Both the position numbers and the translations under genes were made by a program. Below the pieces are notes generated by a model. That model saw only the letters and a list, made by a program, of their open reading frames with translations. It was not told the DNA's origin and ran no database searches. Below are positions 19,737 to 29,751 of a stretch of DNA of 54,364 nucleotides, piece after piece. Source of the DNA: Sporisorium sorghi (Eukaryota; Basidiomycota; Ustilaginomycetes; Ustilaginales; Ustilaginaceae); NCBI GenBank assembly GCA_023212695.1, contig JALCCG010000149.1, forward strand, positions 1-54,364. Direction: 5' to 3'. Numbering within the stretch: the stretch's first letter is position 1; every line of letters starts with the position of its first letter.

Positions 19737-21506
19737 ATGCTCAAGGTACGTAGCTGGATTGAATTGATTAAAGGAGCCCCTTCCGCGAGGCCATTGCTGA
19801 TCCTTCTCCATCTGTCCCATGCTTGACCATCACAGGAGCTCACAGATCACGCCCAAGGCTACTTGGGCAACCGCAAGCCCTTCACGGCCGTCACCGATTG
19901 GATTGATCGACTCTGCACTCAGCGCTATGCCGAAGAAGAGTACGATGGCATCCCCGAGCTTGTCGAGGCGATCAACCTCCAGTCTACGGGCCCCACCGAA
20001 GCCAGCCGTGCTCTGCGTAAGAAGCTCAAATACTCCAATGTGCACGGTCAGAAGCGTGCCCTCATCATCCTCAAGGCGCTCGTCGAAAACTGTGGTCAGC
20101 GCTTCCAGACCACCTTTGCCAACGACCAGCTCGTCGATCGCATCAAGATCATGTCGCAGGATCAGCTCGTCGACGCCTCGGTGCGCAAGCTGCTCATGCG
20201 TGTGCTGCTTTCGTGGCATCAGCAGTTCAAGGACGATCCATCCATGAAGATGGTCGCCGGCCTCTACCACGCCTGTGGTGGCGGCAAAAAGTCAGAGGCG
20301 CAGAGGAAGAACGAGGCGGCCGAGGCATACCGCAAGCTGCAGGAGAAGCAACGCATCGAAGCGCAGATCCGCAGCGACCGCAAGGCTGCCGAGCAACTCC
20401 AAAAAGAAGAGGAGAAGAAGAGCAAGCTCAAGAACAAAAAGGGCGTCAAACGACCCACGTTCAACCTTGAGCAGGAGAAGCCCGCCATCCTGCAGTCGCT
20501 CGCCATCTCGCAGCAGGTGGCCACCTCGCTCGTCAACGCGCTGCAGCACGTCAATCGCGAAAAGGAGAGCGTCACCCAGAATGCGCGTGTGCAGGACTAC
20601 CTGGCTAAGACCAAAGTGGAGCGCAAGAAGATCATCCGCTACGTGCAGCTCGTCAAGGACGAGGAGTTCCTCGGCTCGCTCATCTCGGCCAACGACCAGA
20701 TCATCTTGGCGCTCGAGCTGTACGATCGACTCTCGAAGCCCGTCGAACTCGACTCGGACGACGACGATGAGCCGCTCGCTGCCATCTCAGGCTCGGGTCA
20801 GACGGCGGAGCAAAGGACGGCGGCACGACTTGCCGCCGACGATGCCGAGATCGAGATGGTGCGCAAGAGGATCGCAGATGCGCGTCTCAATGCGCCCGAT
20901 AGCGAGCTGGAGAAGCTGCAGACGCGACAGAGGGTGCAGATCGTCCGCCACAATTCGCGTGTTGGCAGCATGCGCAGCTTTGATATGAGCCCGCAGCCGA
21001 CGGGTGCTGGGTCGAGTCAGCGAGCTGGCGGTGGTGCGATGAATGATCTCATCGATCTCGACTTCCAGGAGGACCAACACTCGGGCTATCCCACTTCGCA
21101 CTCGCACCAAGGCCGACGCGGCATGATGGCGAGCGAAGCGGCAGCGGGTAGCAGCACGCAGCACGGCGCGCTGTCCGACTACAGCGACTACGAATCCGAA
21201 GACTCGGCGGACGAACACGTCCATCAGGCACCCGGACGCGCTCGACAGCTCGCAGCCTCCTCATCTCGACCCGAAGGTGGGTCGTGGTCCAACCTCAATG
21301 ACTCGGAGGAGGAGGAGTGGCTGCGCACCACGCAGAACCACCGACCCAGCATCGGACCGGGCTTCAGCTGGAACGAGGACGAGGACGCCGACGACGATCC
21401 GTTCGCCGATCCGTTTGCTGACGCCAACAATGCGGCTGCGTCGGGAAGTGGATGGGGGATCGAGCGTCCGCAGAACCAGCCTCGCAAGGAGTGGGGAGTG
21501 GTATAG
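19737..21506 (+). CDS. LSB5: Lsb5-like VHS-GAT protein (two exons)
   Basis: Lsb5-type proteins link ubiquitin, actin regulators and endocytic or late-endosome traffic. A 9-base coding exon (19737-19745, Met-Leu-Lys) is followed by a 90-base intron (19746-19835, GTACGT..CACAG) and a long second exon, giving 559 residues that begin MLKELTDHAQGYLGNRKPFT. A VHS domain spans about 12-150, with EASRALRKKLKYSN matching Lsb5's conserved core. A Lys/Glu-rich coiled stretch follows (155-205), then a GAT-like helical domain (about 220-305), and an acidic, Asp/Glu/Ser-rich tail with several FADPFAD-type repeats near the end that could serve as adaptor-binding peptides. Without the first exon the frame would have only a TTG start at 19863. 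Confidence 0.82.
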
Positions 21507-21929
21507 GTCCAGATTGTCTTTGTTCATGTCTTCGCATTCTCAAATGTCTTGGCCCGATGTCTTTTGCTCTGAGAGACGAGGTGTGAGTGTTGTGTTGTTG
21601 TGTTTCGGGAACGTGTGAGCGAGCTGCAGAGAACTTCAGTTGCAGAGAGAGAGAGAGAGACACGCGCTCTCGGCTTGACAGCTCGAAAGGAAGCTCAAGT
21701 GTTGAAAGCCAGGAAGCTTCGATTGTTCAGCTTGCCTGTTTTGGCAAGTGTGCGTGTGTGCGTTTCGCGCTGAGCTGCATTTTGCTGCAGTTGAAAATGC
21801 GCTGAAATTTCAACACAAGCGAGAAACAAACACGCCGTTTGCCCTTTCTCTCTCAACTGGATCCAGCTCTCTCTCCTCTCATCCCGCACGAGCTATCTAT
21901 ACCCACGACTCGATTCGACATCATACAAC
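21507..21929. other. Intergenic region between LSB5 and the coiled-coil gene
   Basis: Tandem same-strand spacing of 423 bases; contains an (AG)n run at 21644-21660. No gene seen. Confidence 0.5.
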
Positions 21930-23927
21930 ATGAGCGCAAGAGCGCAAAGGGCTGAGGGGGGACCTAGCGACGCACGACGATCGCCGTTCAACTGGACCAT
22001 GTCGCTCTTCGGCGGGCGACAGGGGAAGCAGCAGTCAGCCTCAACAAACAGCCGCAGCAGCCTGGGATGGGGACGACCGGGTGCTTCTTCATCCTCCACC
22101 CGCCACCACGATGAACGCGAAGCGCTGCTCTCCACCTCCATCGGCGGCGACGACTTTGACGACTCGGACGCCATCTCGCTGCTGAGCAACATCGCAGATC
22201 GCGATTCGAGGCGCGGCGGCGGCGGTGCTGCTGCTGCACGACGACGCGCGCGGGCGCGAGCACGGGCGCAGGGCCGGACGTGCGGCACGTTCTGGTTCGA
22301 CGTCGAAGACGGGCTGCGTGCCATGTCGTGCGGTCTGCTCGGCAGGGCGCAGGGCGGTGGCGAAGATGCAGGGATGGGGAGGCAGCGCGCTGCGTCGATT
22401 GGGAGTGTCATGAGCAGGGGTGCGAGACGGACTAATGCGGAGTCGTCGACCGCACGGGTTGTGGCGACGTCGCGCCATTCGCGCTCGTTGAGTGACGCGA
22501 GTACGGACAGTGGCGGCAGTCTGGCGGGGTCTGGGTTTGCAGAGAGTGTCGATGCGGATGCGGGTATGCTGGATGACCAGGCCATTGCGCGGTTTGGCCA
22601 GCCGGGTGCCTCTCCTTCCACGGATGCGCAAGCAGCGGCAGAAGCCGAGGCGGAACAGCTCAAAGCAAAAGCAGAAGAGGAGGCGGCAGCAGCAGCAGCC
22701 GCAGCCGAAGCAGCCGAACAAGAAGCCCAAGCAGAACGCCAAAAGGCACTGGAAGCCGAAGCAGCACGACTTCAGCAAGAAGCCCAAGCCGAGGCACAAC
22801 GCCAAGCAGACGAAGAAGCACGACTCGCAGCACAGGAAGAAGCCGCCATCGCCAAAGCGCGTCGCAAAGCCGAACGCAAAGCCGCCAAGGCTGGCCTGCT
22901 CAAGCTGCAGCAAGATACGCAGGCAGCGCAGCGATGGCGCACTGAAGCTGAGGCCGAAGCGGCTGCTGGTGGGTTTACTTTCGCGGATGCCGAAGCGGAC
23001 GAGTCGCACTACCGGGACGCCGAGCACGGGGTATATGCTCAGCAGCAGTTCGACTACCACGATGCCGACTACGACGCGCAACACGGTGCAGAGTACGACC
23101 AGTACGACGACGCAGACGAGGCCGAGGGCTACTACGCTACGGTGCAGGAGCGCGGGCCGGGCGGGGTGGTGCATCACCATCACTACTACCACGCCGCACC
23201 ACCCTCGGCTGTTGCAGAGGCCGAAGAAGAGTTCGTCTATCCCATCCCGCCCCAATCTCACGATGCACCTGCATTTGCCAATGCCCCGCAGCCAGAGGCG
23301 ACAGCTGCGGACAAGAGCGTATCCGAGGACGAGGCCGACATCGCGGGGCTTTCGTTCGGGCGCAAAAAGGGTTCGCGGCGCAACGATTCGGGCAGTGCGA
23401 GCGGCAGTCGCAGCGCAGGCGGGCTCACTGCACGCAATGCGACCACTGGCGGCTCGTCGTCAGGCGGCAGCGCGTCGGGCCACCGCCCCGCTTCTGCGTC
23501 TTCTTCCTCCGCTGCCGGCGGTCGGGCACACTACCGCGACCGCCCACGCCGTCACGAACGCACGTCGTCCAAGTCGTCCAACTCGTCGTCGGGGATTTTC
23601 TCGTACCACTCGTCGAACACTCTGCACCCGAACGCGGCGCCGTCGACCGCGGCTACATCGGTGACTTCCCCCCGGGCGCTGCCGAATCTGTACGAGGCCG
23701 AACCCATCTACGCGAGCAAACCGCAGCAGCAAGGGGAGGGCGAGGAGGTGGCACAGGCGCAGTTTGGGAAACCGGACGTCGACGCCAACGAGTTTGGCGT
23801 CATCACGGCGGGCACGAACAAAGGCGGTGCGGGCAGGGTGAAGAAGTCGTACCGCGATAAGAGGAGTCAGCAGGGGGACGAGGCGGCGGCGGCACGGGGC
23901 TCGTTCGAAGGGTTTCCTGGATTCTAA
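21930..23927 (+). CDS. Unknown low-complexity coiled-coil protein
   Basis: I do not recognise this 665-residue protein. It has a basic N-terminus with FNWTMSLFGGRQ. An acidic/Leu patch (REALLSTSI..DDSDAISLLSNI, about 50-90) is followed by an Arg/Ala run and a compact segment CGTFWFDVEDGLRAMSCGLL (about 114-133), the best candidate for a folded or membrane-associated core. An Ala/Glu/Gln/Lys coiled coil runs about 230-335. The rest is Tyr/Asp-rich, then a His cluster (HHHHYYH near 413), then Ser-rich disorder. The C-terminal 60 residues (ANEFGVITAGTNKG, KKSYRDKRS) look ordered. A cytoskeletal or trafficking scaffold is possible but is only a guess. The stop lies 86 bases from the convergent YAT2-like gene. 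Confidence 0.7.
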   Translation: MSARAQRAEGGPSDARRSPFNWTMSLFGGRQGKQQSASTNSRSSLGWGRPGASSSSTRHHDEREALLSTSIGGDDFDDSDAISLLSNIADRDSRRGGGGAAAARRRARARARAQGRTCGTFWFDVEDGLRAMSCGLLGRAQGGGEDAGMGRQRAASIGSVMSRGARRTNAESSTARVVATSRHSRSLSDASTDSGGSLAGSGFAESVDADAGMLDDQAIARFGQPGASPSTDAQAAAEAEAEQLKAKAEEEAAAAAAAAEAAEQEAQAERQKALEAEAARLQQEAQAEAQRQADEEARLAAQEEAAIAKARRKAERKAAKAGLLKLQQDTQAAQRWRTEAEAEAAAGGFTFADAEADESHYRDAEHGVYAQQQFDYHDADYDAQHGAEYDQYDDADEAEGYYATVQERGPGGVVHHHHYYHAAPPSAVAEAEEEFVYPIPPQSHDAPAFANAPQPEATAADKSVSEDEADIAGLSFGRKKGSRRNDSGSASGSRSAGGLTARNATTGGSSSGGSASGHRPASASSSSAAGGRAHYRDRPRRHERTSSKSSNSSSGIFSYHSSNTLHPNAAPSTAATSVTSPRALPNLYEAEPIYASKPQQQGEGEEVAQAQFGKPDVDANEFGVITAGTNKGGAGRVKKSYRDKRSQQGDEAAAARGSFEGFPGF

Positions 23928-24013
23928 CCGTTCATTCGCACACACACGCACGCACAGCGCATCTGATCATTGTACCAGTTTATACCATTCGCTTCTTTTC
24001 TCACAGCGGAACC

Positions 24014-24105
24014 TCAATTGTACTCGTCATACAGGATCGTCCTGCCGACACTGGCGATGCGCTTCCTCCTCTTCTCCCCGTCCACCTGCGCGCCGTCCGT
24101 CCTGC

Positions 24106-24145
<40 letters not shown>

Positions 24146-26350
24146 GGCAGCCGACTTGCTATCGTCGCCCCAGAACGAGTACCCGCTCTGCCCCACAGTG
24201 CTGTTCGGCGTCAACGTATCATAGTCCTGCGCATACCCATTGCTCTTGCTTCCAATCGGCAAACCCGTACGAACGTCGCACTCCACTCCCGCATGATCGA
24301 TATACGTCGAGCGCGAACGCACATTGGCCGCCTTGTACATCTCAATGATCATCTGCTGCGTCTGCAGCAAGTACGCCTGGAGCGTGTCGAGGAAGCGCTG
24401 CGTCTGCAGATGCTTCGACGACGCGCACACCGTGATGCCGTCGTCCTTGATGATGTAACCGATGCCAAAGCCGTCCGGGACGACGGGGCCGAAGCCAAAC
24501 ATGCGCAGCGCCGGGTTGCCGCAGTTGGACGTCGACACCACCGTATGGTTGAGCTTGGCATAGCCGGCATCGGTAAAGATGGCGGGCGGCGCCAGTTTGG
24601 TCGCAGACGACGACTCTTGGTTCTTCTTCCACAGGTTGTACAGCGCATAGAGATGTCGGTCGTGCCCCTGACCGCTCGCGCAGGCGCGGCTGAGCTTGGC
24701 GTGACCGTCGCACGCCTTGCGCAGCGCGTCGATCTTGGCCTCGATGCTCGCTTCCCTCGAGATGTACGTCTCGACAAACGCGGCCGAGTGCGGCTGCACC
24801 GTGCGGATCGCCTCGGTGCGCCCGTGCAGGAAGGCCTTGGTCATGGCCGGCTCGTACGTCGTCTCGCATCGGCCGTAGAGCGTGTAGTACGCCGCCTGGA
24901 ACGCCATCTGCACAAACGCATCGGGCGAAAAGCGATGGCGAGTGATGAAGTTCTTGCCGTACTGGTCAAACTCGAGCACCTGGCACTCGTTCTGGCAGAT
25001 GAGGTCCGACAGCCGCGTCTCGCCGTACCGGATGCCGTCGGCGAGTTTGGCGGTCAAGTTCCACTCGAGCTTCTTGGGCGCGGTGGCCTGGTTGACGTCC
25101 TGCGCCTTTTGCGCGTCGATCTCGCTCGTGGTGCCGTTGGCCTTCTTGCCCGATCCTTTGGCGAACGGGCTGGTCTTGGCCTTGAAGAGGCTCTTGGTCG
25201 CCGAGTTGATCGACTTTGCGAACCGCATGATCAGCTCGGTATACACGTCAGCAGCGTAGCGCAGCACCGTGTGGCCATCGACGCCCGTGTGCTCAAAGTT
25301 GATGCCAGCGGTGCCGTTGGCGCAGACGATGATCTGGAGCTTGTCGTACCAGCGGTTGGTGCAGGTGCCCGTCTGGATGCCGCGCTGCAGCTTGTAGGTG
25401 CCGCACAGCATGTTGTTGCCCAGCTCGGCGGCATCGGCAGGCTCCGAGTCGTCCATGCACACGACGAATAGCGCCGAGTCGACCACCTCGAGGCACTTGC
25501 GGTTGTGTGCGTCTTCGCGCAGATGCTCGCGGTACATGGACCAGATGGGCCTCTTCTCTGTAGTCAAGATGCCAACTGATCCCTTTGCGACGTCTTCGAT
25601 CTGGATCTTGTCCGCGTCGCGCAGGATGGCCTGCAGGTTGCCCAGCATGGCGCGTTCGGTGAGCAAGGGGCGGTGCTCTTCGTCGAGCGCCTCGAACCAG
25701 TAGATCTGGCCTCTGCGCATGACGACAATGTGGCGCGACTCGGGCTCGACCTCCATCCTGCATCCGTTGGCGGTGGGGATGCGCGAGGTGGCAAAGAGAC
25801 GCGTGTACTGGAACATGTCGAGCGGCGTGCCCCTGACGCTGTCGGGTTCGAGCACGCCCGTGCGCAGATCGTGGATGAAGGCCAAGCTGGCCAGGATGAG
25901 GTTGGCAGTCCTCATGAGCTGATTGCCCCGCGTAGGCGTGGGGTCGTCCTCGAGGATGAAAAACGGGTTGAGGTTGAGCACCACCGAGTCGGACGCTTGC
26001 AGGTAGCTCTCGTCCCAGAACTCTTCGATGTAGCTGGCACGTGTGCTGGCATACTCTTGCAGCTGCTTCTGGATGATGGGACCGTCATTTTGGAGGAAGT
26101 CTTGGACGACCGCTTTTGTGGTAGCGTGCTGCTCTGCGGTCTGGAGGGGTTGCAGACTCGAGAGGTAGCGTTGGCAGGTCTCTTCGAGTGTGGGGATCGG
26201 GAGGTGGGGCAGCTTGGATTGGCCTTCAAATGTCTTGCCGCCTCCGAGGCCTTCCTTGGCACCGCCGTCGGCTAGGGCGACCGACTTTGCCTCGACGGCT
26301 TGTGCGTTAAAGACGCCCTTGGCCTCAGAGGACATGAGACCGGGTGCCAT
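24014..26350 (-). CDS. YAT2: Carnitine O-acetyltransferase, Yat2-like
   Basis: The enzyme moves acetyl groups between CoA and carnitine, letting peroxisome- or cytosol-made acetyl units reach mitochondria. The 778-residue protein belongs to the choline/carnitine acyltransferase family. It has the opening LPHLPIPTLEETCQRYL, EFWDESYL, LNLNPFF, the catalytic His in NFEHTGVDGH (H354), and STSNC followed by FGFGPVVPDGFGIGY near the end. No mitochondrial presequence or PTS1 is evident, so the cytosolic Yat2 type fits best. Two low-complexity insertions stand out: a Lys/Ser stretch near residues 390-430 and a poly-Ala run near the C-terminus. The start at 26350 follows an AT-rich leader with a TATA-like box 101 bases upstream; the frame extends further without family similarity. 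Confidence 0.88.
24106..24150. repeat. (GCC)n trinucleotide repeat coding for poly-Ala
   Basis: Twelve or so GCC/GGC units within the YAT2-like gene, encoding a run of about 14 Ala near the C-terminus. Length changes here would stay in frame. Confidence 0.9.
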
Positions 26351-26450
26351 GGTCGTCACAAGATGTTCTAGTTGGTGGTTCGAGTCGTGATGACGAGGGC
26401 GATTGATGTGCTGAGAGGATCTTTGGGGGAACAACCGTCGGCGAATGCGC

Positions 26451-26456
26451 TTTATA
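26451..26456 (-). promoter_or_regulatory. TATA-like box of the YAT2-like gene
   Basis: TATAAA on the minus strand 101 bases before the ATG, with a 27-base T-tract (coding strand) further upstream at 26538-26564. Confidence 0.45.
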
Positions 26457-26537
26457 TGTGCGGGCGATGAGAAGGGGATGGAGGCTGGATGAAAAGCCGA
26501 ACAACAGTCGATTGCGGGGCAAGACCCCCGAACAACC

Positions 26538-26564
26538 AAAAAAAAAAAAAAAAAAAAAAAAAAA
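26538..26564. repeat. Poly(dA:dT) run upstream of YAT2-like gene
   Basis: 27 A on the plus strand, 188 bases before the YAT2-like ATG. Confidence 0.95.
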
Positions 26565-27198
26565 CCGGCTTGAAGCGGAGGTGGAGAAATTCGGAGATGA
26601 ATGGCCGAAGAGCACGGCGAGCTTTGCGTTGGAATGACACACAGCTTTCCCTTCGACGGCTTACTGCCACTATGCCGTTCGCCTTGTCACTCTGGCAATT
26701 GTGAGCGCTACCTTCCGATAACAGCTTCGAGATCGAGGTGAGCTTATTCTTCATTCTTCAAGAGCACATTGCGGTACAGTCACGCATCTCACATGGATGA
26801 ATCAAGCTAACCGAGGCGCAACAAAGGTGGAGGGTGCTGGATCGCGTCGCAGTCACATCACACGGCAGCACACCGCGCAGTCGGAGCATGAGACATAATT
26901 CACCGGCGAGATGCCAGTCACAGTTTCTTTGACGGGGAAAGGAAGGGCTTGGGCGAGGTCAGAAAGGGAGAAGGACGCCAAGGCCAAGTTAGTTTTTGTC
27001 GCCCCGAAGCCCCTGTTCACAATACCAACCACGCTTGGGCCATGCTTGACCGCTTGGAGCCTCCTGAAGCCCTGCCTGATCTGGTGCCTGGCCGAGCTCT
27101 GCTGTCTCGCTATCTGCTAAAAGATTGGGGCAAGAAAGAGCCTAGACCATCTTGCAGAACAGGTCAATTCGGATGTGCCGGGATCGGCTGCAAAACAC

Positions 27199-27224
27199 TT
27201 TTTTTTTTTTTTTTTTTTTTTTTT
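27199..27224. repeat. Poly(dT) run upstream of lipocalin-like gene
   Basis: 26 T on the plus strand (the coding strand), about 350 bases before the ATG at 27572. Confidence 0.95.
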
Positions 27225-27571
27225 GAATGCCCGCAAGAGAAGAGACTTGCAGATGGAAATGCGGGGAAAAAAGAGCGTGATGCCGATGCCGAGGTCGAGA
27301 CGACGATGACGATGACGAAAAGCCGAATCGAGATCGGGCTTGCTTGCAGGACCCAAATCGCGATCCAGCACGTTGACCTCGGCTTTGGACCCTGAACAGA
27401 GCGAATCAGACCACATTCTCCAGGCATACACCTGCAGCCTACGCTCGCCTTGCTCGAGCAAACACTGGCATTGCGTTTCGTTCATGCTGCCCAGCTGATC
27501 GGCATTGCATCTCCCATTCTCCCTGCCAACCACCAACCCTCACTGCCTCTGGATAACCTCTGCTCATCATC

Positions 27572-28389
27572 ATGACAGACACGACACCCCCTGCTCAGGT
27601 CTCGACGGCAAGCACGTTCGACATCGACCTGCCCTTCACCAGCTACGACGCCTCGCACCCGCTCCACTTCTCCGCTCGTCCGTGCGACAAGATCGACGGC
27701 TTTTGGTACATCATTGGATCGTCGCTGCCGCTGTGGAAGTCCAAGAAGAGCGTGGTGATTCGGTACATCCCGCATCCTGGTGTGAAGGGGGATGAGGTCA
27801 AGTTTACGGACGAGATCCGGTCGGAGCGGCGTTCGAAGACAGCCGAGGGCGAGGCGGTGCAGGCTTCGGGATTGGCGTCCAAGTGGAAGAAGGACGAAGG
27901 CTGGTTCAACAAGGCGTTTGGGATAAAGGGGACCAATGTGCTGCAGAAGGATGCTAAGAACGGGTAAGCTTGTCGTACCTCCACTCGCACAACGTCTACC
28001 TCTCGTGTAACTGACACACATCCATCCTTGGCACCGGTTTCTTCATCGCCAGTGCATCGTACCAATGGACCGGCAACGGCCTGCTCAAGTTCTTCCACTC
28101 GAAATGGCAAGTCATCGGCTACGGCCCCTACGACCTCAGCGACACCTCGCGCACCCAATTCGACTGGCTCGTCACGTACTTTGAAAAGACCCCCGCCACG
28201 CCGGCGGGCATCGACCTCTACGTGCGCGACCCGCGCAACATGCCGCCCGCCACCTCTCAAGCCATTTTGGAAAAGATGAAGGCGCTGAAGGGCAAGTACG
28301 AGAACGATGGCGATGCGAAGAGGAGCCAGTTGGCGGCAGAGCTGTCCAAGCTCGCGGAAGAGTACTTTGATATCCCGCACGATGTGTAG
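27572..28389 (+). CDS. Lipocalin-like protein (two exons)
   Basis: Exon 1 (27572-27963) and exon 2 (28053-28389) join across an 89-base intron (GTAAGC..GCCAG) within a Gly codon, giving 242 residues. The N-terminal KIDGFWYIIGSSLPLWK carries the G-x-W (G43-W45) that marks the first strand of lipocalins. Later segments (YQWTGNGLLKFFHSKWQVIG, FDWLVTYFEKTP, then DLYVRDPR) fit the alternating strands and closing Arg of a single lipocalin barrel. There is no signal peptide, so it is probably an intracellular carrier of a small hydrophobic ligand, as in Blc-like lipocalins; the ligand is unknown. Codons beyond 27963 without splicing run straight into a stop. It converges on the CHY zinc-finger gene. 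Confidence 0.72.
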
Positions 28390-28558
28390 GTGTTGAGATG
28401 GGCGCATTTTGGAGCGCTGTATTCCCCGCCGCCATTGAATAGAAGCGCTTGCTCGTCCTTATCGGCGCCTTGTTGGAAGTGTCGTTCTGCTCTGTGGTTC
28501 CGAGAGCCTGCGTGCATGGGCTCAGCTGTGAGTCGGTGTGCTGCTGTGACTTGTGTTG

Positions 28559-28576
28559 AAAAAAAAAAAAAAAAAA
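28559..28576. repeat. Poly(dA) run between convergent genes
   Basis: 18 A between the 3' ends of the lipocalin-like and CHY genes; unlike most long tracts here it is not in a promoter. Confidence 0.95.
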
Positions 28577-28609
28577 GTGTCGAGTACAAATACAGTTCCG
28601 CCGGGTCCT

Positions 28610-29405
28610 CTACGACCAGTCCAGATCATCGTCGTTGAACTTGCTCCACTGCGCCGGCCTTGCCCTCCCACCATCCAACGCAGAAGCATCGAGCAGCGGC
28701 TTGCCGTCCTCGCCCACTGGCCCGGCCGCATCGATCGGCAGCCCGTCCGGCCCCAGCTTGCCCGCCGCGCGGTCCTTGATGGCCTGCAGCCAGCCGCCCT
28801 CGTCGATGCGCTCCGTCTCCTGCGCAGCCACGCGGCGGAAGTAGAAGTCTTTACGCGGATCGTACTTCACGCGGTCGTCGCGCAGCATGCGGCTGTCGAC
28901 TCGTGCGTCCTCGCCCTCGACGCTCAGCACCGCTTGCGGCGTCTTTGCTTCGATCACCTGCAGTCACACATCGTTGTTCATCAGAGCAAACAAGGGTCAG
29001 AAGTGAGACGGAGATGAGCGCGGAGGGTCGGTGCTTACGTAGTGGTTGTCGCAGTGCGGACAGAACTCGTCTGACTCTTCGTACTGCGCCAAGTCTTTGC
29101 GGAACGCCTTGCGGCACTTTTTGCAGATGAACGCCATCTCGACTGTTTTGCGCAGCGCGTGGTCTTGCGACTCGGCGTGGCATTCCGGGCACTGTTATGA
29201 AGGATGTCATCGAGTCAGCCCGAGTTTGCTTAGATTGCCGTGCCTGTCGTAGACACTTACGTCAAAGAACTTCTGGCAGCACGGTGCGCGGATCGACACT
29301 TGCGCGTTGAGAATGTGTTTGCTGTGTAGGAAAGACCAAGGTAAGCTTGGTGCGCTGAGAGTGGCGGACAAGGAGGAGGTGCTGGTTGCGGTGATCTTAC
29401 CACAT
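28610..29405 (-). CDS. CHY-type zinc-finger protein (four exons)
   Basis: Four exons give 188 residues: 29401-29405 (only ATG TG), 29261-29321, 29039-29191 and 28610-28957. The introns are 79, 69 and 81 bases with GTAAG/GTAAGT/GTAAGC donors. The protein begins MCKHILNAQVSIRAPCCQKF and continues with CPECH, CKKC and CPHC pairs, all in the spacing of a CHY zinc finger, the fold of Hot13 and of the N-terminal half of RCHY1. The rest is a polar tail with a conserved-looking KYDPRKDFYFR. CHY proteins act in zinc or redox-linked folding and ubiquitin pathways; the role here is not determined. The Met-Cys-Lys-His start is needed to supply the first Cys/His ligands, which supports the tiny first exon. 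Confidence 0.8.
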
Positions 29406-29751
29406 GACGAAATGTGTGCTGGACGCCGGGTCGTGGTGGAGGGAAACAGCTGCGATGGATTCTGGAACTTGAGTTCGAGCTTCTTCTCAACACTGACACA
29501 CGCGCGAGTTTTCCAAACCAACACTTTACGCGCTCTGCACATCGATTTTCGGACGAGACACGCTTTTGAGGCAAAGATACGGTTCTTACAAAAGCTTCCA
29601 AGACGATTCTGGTTCGGATCGTTTGTATTTCTCATGACTGCAATGAGTGTCTTGACATATGGAGCACGCAGAATGCATGCGAGGGTAACGTCGCGCATTG
29701 ACACTGGACAAACATGAAACCAAAACAAATCTATCGACGCCTTCGAGCGCA
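29406..29751. other. Short region between CHY gene start and TPA1 end
   Basis: 346 bases serving as the CHY gene promoter and the 3' end of TPA1. No gene or repeat seen. Confidence 0.5.

Larger units (their letters stand above)
26351..27571. other. Divergent promoter region of YAT2-like and lipocalin-like genes
   Basis: No gene seen. It holds two homopolymers, A27 at 26538-26564 and T26 at 27199-27224, each reading as T on the coding strand of the nearer gene. GAAATTCGG occurs at 26585-26593, just beyond the first tract. Confidence 0.55.

Noticed and set aside
24293..25471. 392-codon plus-strand frame opposite the carnitine acetyltransferase
   Set aside because: Low-information Arg/Leu/Val sequence entirely within a well-supported gene on the other strand.
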